Source: Azolla caroliniana (lineage: Eukaryota > Polypodiophyta). Taken from it: a stretch of DNA of 64,000 bases. Numbering within the stretch: position 1 is the first letter of the stretch; every line of letters starts with the position of its first letter. Under the pieces are notes generated by a model. That model was not told the origin of the DNA. It was given only the letters and a program-made list of their open reading frames with translations, and made no database searches. Of the stretch, positions 57,735-64,000 are shown one piece after another. The translations under genes and the position numbers were made by a program. The stretch lies in contig JBHGNT010000003.1 of NCBI GenBank assembly GCA_043228905.1, positions 5,580,001 through 5,644,000 on the forward strand, read 5' to 3'.

Positions 57735-58623
57735 TCATCTCCCGACCGGTTTTGCTGGATCCAGATTTGTCCGAATCGGCGTGCTTCTTCCGGCACTCGC
57801 TTTCTCTGTGGCCCTTTTTGCCACAGTACCAACATTCCGTGGCGGATTTGTCTTGTCGGCCTCCGGCACCACCTTGACTCTCCCTGCTTGTGGAAGTCTC
57901 AGAACTGCTGTCGGCACAGTCTCTGTGCCATCAGTCTTGCCCTTGCCGACCACCTCCATTGCGTGCCAACCCGCCTCGTCCACCACGCCCACGGGGCCGA
58001 TCCACCTCCGTGTACATCATCCGGTTGTCGGTGGGTGCACTTGTTGATGCACCGGAGTGGTTCTCCTCTACAAGGAGCATCGACTGTAAGTCGAAAAATG
58101 ACGGCGTATTCTCCCTCGTACATACTACTGCCCGGAAAGCTCAGAACTTAGACGCCAGGCCCCCAAGATAGACCTGTACCATCTCCTCTTCCTCTACAGT
58201 GACGTTGATAGAGGCAAGCGAGTCACAGATCTCTTTGATTCGGGTCGTATAATCAGCCACCGACATGTTCTTCTGTCGGACATTGCTCAACTCCTGTTGG
58301 AGTAGCAGCTTCCAGGTTGTGGTGCTTGCGGCGAACACCTTCTTCAGGTTTCCCCAAGCCTCTTTCGGCGTCCCGGCATCTCGGACGTGGCATAGCAGCT
58401 GGTCTCCGACACTGGACGCAAAGCAGTACATCACTCTACTTGCCGATTGTTCCCACACCGGGAAGTCCTTGTGTGCCGCATCAGGTGTTGTGTCGTTAGC
58501 TCTATCGACATAGCTCCAGTAACCATGCCCAAGCAGGTACTGGTGCATCTTGTATGACCAAGATACATAGTTGGATCTGTCGAGCTTCTCCACCGGAAGC
58601 GAGCTAGCCATTCCTCTATCCAT
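57735..58623 (-). pseudogene. Copia family B gag (5' part of the split B element)
   Basis: From the ATG at 58623 it encodes DRGMASSLPVEKLDRSNYVSW, then QELSNVRQKNMSVADYT and a CCHC zinc knuckle ending near 57760, with a frameshift near 58141. It matches the B gag at 42009-42540. Homology ends near 57735; the pol part expected next is at 40581-37613 on the same strand. Confidence 0.8.
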
Positions 58624-58706
58624 TGTTTTTTTTTTCTATTCTTTACAAAGGTTAGGTTTTCTTCTTGCGAAAGTGAATGTCGGCTGCAGAGGTTCTCAAC
58701 GCTCGC

Positions 58707-58718
58707 GCTCTGATACCA
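58707..58718 (-). other. Family B primer-binding site
   Basis: TGGTATCAGAGC on the minus strand, directly adjoining the LTR end at 58719. Confidence 0.85.
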
Positions 58719-58802
58719 TGTAAAAACAAATAGCGTGCGGAAGCAATAAAAACAGAAAATAGACAATAGGTTTAATGGAGAGATTAACAGTAGATGGGAG
58801 AG

Positions 58803-58837
<35 letters not shown>

Positions 58838-59140
58838 AAGAGTCTCTATTCAAAAATTATATCAACGCTCTATACATCGTATGTGTCCAGAACACTTTTA
58901 TATAGGTCCATACGGACTGACAGAAGTACGGTGTACTTCAATGCTCACTCGAGCGTCTGACACTAACTATCATAGTAATAACTCCCTAGTAGTCTAGCTG
59001 CAACTAGGCTTCCAGTTACTGATGGATCCGGCTTACCGGCTCCTTTGCTCACCGGGTGCTCACCGGCTCAATGATCCGTCTCGCTCACCGGCTCATGCTT
59101 ATCCAGCCGATCCGGCTCCAATTGAGCTTGCCGCTCAACA
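58719..59140 (-). mobile_element. Copia family B, 5' LTR
   Basis: 422 bp, beginning TGTTGAGCGGCAAGCTCAAT at 59140 and ending in CA at 58719. It matches the LTR at 45774 and, less well, the one at 18817. It contains a (GA)n microsatellite (58807-58835). It lies flush against the broken end of the ROCO copy at 59141. Confidence 0.85.
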
Positions 59141-60984
59141 ATTATGATCAAGGTGTTAATAATACCCTTTTGCACAAACGCTAAGGTACTTAGCGTCTTT
59201 TCTTTAGTATTATTTTGGGCCCGAACCAACACATCTATCACATAGTTTGATTTTTCTTGGATTAACATGATGATTATCTCACTCTTTCAAAAAAGTATAG
59301 ATACGAAATCCTTGCCCAAAGTGACATTAGTTTTGTCATACGCATATTGGAAATCATTCTTAAATAACACTTGAATCCTCGGAAACAGTCCTGCTATAAG
59401 AAATGTGTGGCTTTTGTTCTCACACTCTAGTCTTCTACCCATATACACTTAAAGTATCCTTATCATCATCTATTGGAGTCAATAGGGGTTGTTCCGCAAC
59501 CTCATCCTTGGACAATATGGTTGGGATAAAGAGCAACTCTATAGTGGTATTCGGGGCTCCGGGGACTTTGTAGCATAAGTGCATGGCTTCCATCAAGTCT
59601 ACCAATATTGAGCCCTTCACTTGAGATCTTGTTATGGATTCAAACTTCTGCTCTACGAAATTTGGAGGGATGCATTCTCCTACAGCTTTGACAGAATCCT
59701 TCTTTCTCGCATCCACTTCAAAAGGAGGGTCGACAATGTCAATCACCGATCAATGGAAGCTGAGAGAGAGCTTGAGACAAACTCCATTTGGTCTGATTGC
59801 GTGAATACCACAATCACTTTGAGGGCAATGTTGGATTGACGGCTTTTGGAGGCCAGGAACTTGAGCCAGTACCTGAAGCTTGCTTCGAAGTCTGGCTGAG
59901 TTTTTCCTTTCTCCTCTGTGGCTACTTTCGCTATCCATGGGACACCAAACGAACATGAACATGGATGGAACATGATAAGAGCTTGTTGCTATGTCAGGAA
60001 CATGCAATCGTGGAATGCGTGGAACTCTTGTTGGCCTGCCATATCCCACAAATGACACTCGGATTCCATCCTTTTTTATGGTCTGCACCTCGATTCCTTG
60101 TGTACGATCTTATGTTAACAGAGCTCGCAGCTTCTCTGTATTGCAACCATAGATGGAACACATGGTGGATACAAGGGTAGTCTTTCCTGCACAAATTCAA
60201 ATGCACTGCAGAGTGTTATTGTTAAACTTCATCAATCTAGGCTGTCTATTTTTTAAATTTTTGAAGGGGTGTTCTGTTTTTTACCTGCGAATGGATCCCC
60301 ACAGATGAACGATCGCATGGAAGTCGCCGGGACTCTCTTCAGATCTGATCCCAACAAGAAATTTCGCTGGTTCCTCCATAGCTGGGCCTTGACAGCAGAG
60401 TCCGGAGAGGGGTAATATTCGAAGAATGGAAGGCCGGCGCGAGAAAGAGCATCCACCACCGCACCAATAGTAGCTTCGCTGAATTCGACTGAAAGGAGGA
60501 ACCCTAACTTAAGGCTGTATAGTGTAAGAGGTGCAGCAGGAGGTCTGGCATCTGCCCCCACCTCCTTCTTTGCGGGTGCAAGGTGCTCCATGAATTCCTT
60601 CAGGTCCATCTCTCCATTATCAGAGCTCTCTAAAGAAAGCTCTTTGAGCTCCGGCCAGTGGCGCAGGAAATCGGTGCACCTTCTCCAGTCCATGCCTTTC
60701 GAATAGATATGCAGTCTCTGGAGAGAGGCAGCGAAGGGTGAATCTGAAGGATGAAGGCCCGCTAATTTCGCAGCAAACTCTGGGGAAATCTCCACAGACT
60801 GAAGATGGAGGCTAATGAGAAAGTGGCCTAACACCTCTATGAACTCATCGCTAATCTCCATGAAATGCATGGAAAGATGCTGGAGGCCCTTGCTATTTTT
60901 GAGGCCACTCAGAAGACCATGAGCATCAATGGATCCATCTCCTCCATGGATGAGTAGGCTCTGAGGTGTGGCATCCCGATCGGC

Positions 60985-61029
<45 letters not shown>

Positions 61030-61445
61030 CGATCCAAGCTCTGTTTTCTTCTCCGGCGAGATTCTTGAGGTCCAGGAGATGGACGGCCCGGCGGGTGAGA
61101 TTGGCGGCGGCCGTGAGGATGGCCATCCGTTGTTGTTGTTGTTCTGCAATATCTCCTAAATCCAGTATCATGTCTCTGCTGCCCCATTCCCAAGCTTGTC
61201 CTCCCCTGACGTTTGAATCAGCATAATATGACCAATATGCTATTCTGTCATTGTCTTAGATGAGGAAGAGGTTCTCAACATTGGCGAGATAATTTAAGAG
61301 ATTATGAGAGGTTGAGGTTGAGATTGAAGAGAGGCTGAGTAGAGCTGCTCTCGTTTTCTCGACCTCATCTCTGATCTCATTGGAGTCTCACTCCTAATGG
61401 ATGAATTGGTGTGGGGGTGGGAGGAGGTGAGGCTTCTCCATAAGA
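59141..61445 (-). pseudogene. ROCO copy 5: broken LRR-Roc-COR gene cut by a copia LTR
   Basis: The likely start is at 61445 (MEKPHLLPPPHQFIH) followed by in-frame stops. Exon 1 carries N-module and LRRs (LSMHFMEI, SLQRLHIYSKGMDW, LPFFEYYP) and ends at 60285 with ICGDPFAG; the 98-bp intron (60284-60187) has a normal GT donor and restores GDPFAGKTT. An expanded (CT)20 tract (60987-61026) with a 2-bp shorter flank shifts the frame. Roc is frameshifted (about 60088-59743), and the first half of COR is deleted near 59670. The sequence ends at 59141 where the family B LTR begins. Confidence 0.85.
60987..61026. repeat. (AG)20 microsatellite in ROCO coding sequence
   Basis: Forty bases of AG. The intact gene has five CT units at the same codons (WVEALSLAAD), so this is an expansion within coding DNA. 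Confidence 0.9.
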
Positions 61446-61956
61446 TTGAATGAATGAAAGAAATGAAAGATCGTATTAAAGTGAAAGATGAATTATGCAT
61501 ACTTTATATCTCATATGTATATGAAAGTGCGGTTCTAATACCAAAAGTCATATGATGAATTAAATGGGTTTTAGCCAAAGTTTACATTAACATAATCTTC
61601 AATCAAACTAAGTTTAGCTACAACCATAACATTTATTAAAACTCTCTCTCTCGCTCTTATTTGGTTGGGCCCCATTTAGTTGAAACAAGGTTCCTCATCC
61701 ATTTATGGACTTAACAATAGAAATGTAAAACGCAAAAGGCTAGTTTTATATTTGTAAAATTAAGCCCAATATTAAAATCTAGATAATTGTGTAATTAGGC
61801 TCATTATACATATGCGTATTAGTTAAGGAGGATTAAGCGTCATTTTTCATGGGATTTTGACGTAGACCATTTCTCTCAGTAATGGTTTAGTGCTCAATTG
61901 ACTAATGACAAACTCAATTGAGCTTTGGGGCTTGACATCAAGCAAGTCATTGAGGG

Positions 61957-61993
<37 letters not shown>

Positions 61994-62982
61994 ACACACA
62001 CACACACTTTCTCCAAGCAATTGCTTATGCATTTGCATTACATCATTCTACGTGGAACCTCTCCAACCCATTCTCTTTTTATTTCATGAACTTAATTGTG
62101 GTTTTCTCTCATTCTACATGCGCCAAGTTAATGTCGTGAATCGGGGACAACAATATGTTCCATAGTAAATGGATTTAGAGATAAGTTCTTGTGATAGGAG
62201 TTTAGTTAGAATCCAATATAACTTCTAATTGTGCCCCATTCATTTGTCTACCCTTCCCACTTAATATGTGCCTCCAACTTTATTCTTGAAAATATTCTAT
62301 TATGGTCTCATTCAAGCGTATGACATTTCACTACCATGGGTTAATAACACATTTTGAAAATCAAGACATGTCTACCACAATGGAAGTGGTATTCTAGGTG
62401 GGTATGGAAGCCTTTCAATCATTTGTTTTGATGCAAAATACTTTGCAACTGGTGCTCAGCAAATGGGAGCAAATGTTTAAATTGTTTGAAATGATCCAGT
62501 TAGATCTAGTGATGTTTATGGTTTGAGATACATGTATATTATGTTTGGAGATATATATAATATGATCGTTTGCGTGAGATATATATAGTATGATCTTGTT
62601 TAAGTCCTGAAACTGGATCAATATGGCAGGTACACAATCCGTTCATGTTGAAACCATGCATTGATTCATTGGAGATTTATGTAGTATGCAACTTTAAGTC
62701 TTTTGAATGTCTGTGTTATATTGTGAAGCCTGGAAGGATGCTTTTGAGAGCATATGCAATATGTGCTCATATCACCCGACAAAGAATGAATTGTGAGGTT
62801 TATAATGTGGTCCATAATTATGTCCTAAAAGTAGGCGTTTGATAAATGTATGAATTAGATCATGTTTAGATTGTGCAAGACATCTACAATGTAACTTATC
62901 ATTAACAAATTTGCATCGATGGATGTAGGGTTCAAGTATAAGGTACTTCCATGTTTTTCAAATATCTTATTTGTGTTATCCA
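61446..62982. other. AT-rich intergenic stretch
   Basis: A compound (GA)n(CA)n microsatellite lies at 61961-62007. No supported gene or RNA. Confidence 0.55.
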
Positions 62983-63530
62983 TTTTTCAACAATGATACT
63001 AGAAAGCTACTTATATCCTAATATAGAATACTCAATTCACGGTCTTCAACCAAAGGTCTTAGGCTCCATTGTTGGCCACTACAAGCACAATGGCATAAAG
63101 TAAATATGGATTTGGCGTAAAATCAATAAAAACAACTTGTGCGTATTAGTAAACATCAAATAAAATCAACATTGTTAAACAACATCACCAATGGGCAAAC
63201 CATCATAGCTATGGCAATGCTCATGTCGTCGTGACCGTCTTCTTGGTCTTATTTCTGTTATCCATGTTTTCAACAATGATACTAGAAAGTTGCTTATATC
63301 CTAATATAGAATACTCAATTCATGGTCTTCAACTAAAGTTCTTAGGCTCCATTGTTGGCCACTACAAGCACAATGGCATAAAGTAAATATGGATTTGGCA
63401 TAAAATCAATAAAAACAACTTGTGCATATTAGTAAACATCAAATAAAAATCAACATTGTTAAACAACATCACCAATGGGCAAGCCATCATAGCTATGGCA
63501 ATGCTCATGTCGTCGTGACCGTCTTCTTGG
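62983..63530. repeat. About 283-bp tandem duplication
   Basis: The unit starting ttttcaacaatgatactaga near 62984 is repeated 283 bp later at about 63267 with few differences, through gtcgtcgtgaccgtcttctt. The region to 64000 shows no gene. Confidence 0.85.
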
Positions 63531-64000
63531 GAAGCCGAGCTCGCTCTGCTTTGGATATGAGATTCATTGCTAGCATACTTCTAGCATTATGGAAACTAAT
63601 CTCTCAGCATAGTAATAGACATAGATCCAATCACAACCAATACCAATCCAAAAGGCATCCGCAATCCAACTACATTCACCATGAGAATATGCATCATGGA
63701 TATGGTGCTCCATTGAGGCCGGCTTGTACCAATAGAATGATTAAACTGTGGATGGGGAAGATGAGGATGTGAACAGAATCACGAGAGGAAGCACGCATAG
63801 AGAGAGAGCTCTATCAGTAACGGAATTGAGCATAAAGATATGCGTTATAAAGCCCTTGATTAGAGCTTCGTAAGAAGATATAGCAAGTTAAATTTGGTGG
63901 TCTGTGCAAGAAGCAACGATTCAAATAAGGTCATGTATTGTTGACATCCACATACTCAACACGCATTGCGGGTCTTCTATTGTATTCATCATCTTCGACC

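Noticed and set aside
58775-58997. Small Arg/Glu-rich proteins over (GA)n tracts (also at 9.4, 61.0 and 61.9 kb)
   Set aside because: They are translations of microsatellites without other coding signs.

Overview
The window is nuclear DNA from a land plant. The evidence is a type III polyketide synthase (chalcone-synthase family) with the plant-typical phase-1 intron in a Cys codon, an ankyrin-PGG membrane protein, TORNADO1-like ROCO GTPase genes, tRNA-derived SINEs and several Ty1/copia retrotransposons. The genus cannot be read from the sequence. The expanded ROCO family and the diverged polyketide synthase make a seed-free plant (lycophyte, fern or bryophyte) more likely than an angiosperm, but that is inference.

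Layout. 1-112: start of a ROCO-family gene that leaves the window on the left. 2384-5688 (-): broken ROCO copy. 5.7-7.0 kb: short tandem repeats. 7288-7405 (-): lone SNF2-helicase-like exon. 9.46-15.0 kb: GC-rich non-coding island with two sets of direct repeats at its ends, degenerate internal repeats and an AT-rich AGAATACGT satellite. 16669-18063 (+): intact two-exon chalcone-synthase-like gene with TATA box. 18817-19258: copia LTR plus primer-binding site. 19.3-21.8 kb: duplicated ROCO 3' end and flank. 21822-27390 (-): the only intact ROCO gene, predicted 1822 aa, LRR-Roc-COR followed by a second N-module and LRR. 29101-30846 (+): intact single-exon ankyrin-PGG protein. 32.0-34.8 kb: inverted, broken ROCO copy. 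37.1-61.4 kb: a further ROCO copy (-) apparently split by nested copia elements.

The nest reads as follows. A ROCO copy (N-terminal side 59141-61445, C-terminal side 37130-37612) is interrupted by copia family B on the minus strand. B is interrupted by copia family A on the plus strand (40582 to about 54565). A contains a second B copy (42009-46180) and a young full-length family C element (48216-53523, target-site duplication ACTTC, near-identical LTRs, uninterrupted gag-pol).

Three protein-coding genes look intact: the ROCO gene, the polyketide synthase and the ankyrin-PGG gene; the element C gag-pol frame is also open. The main point of interest is the ROCO cluster: one intact member with an unusual LRR-Roc-COR-LRR order, a repeated uncharacterised N-terminal motif, and a GC-AG intron inside its GTPase P-loop, among four or five decayed relatives.
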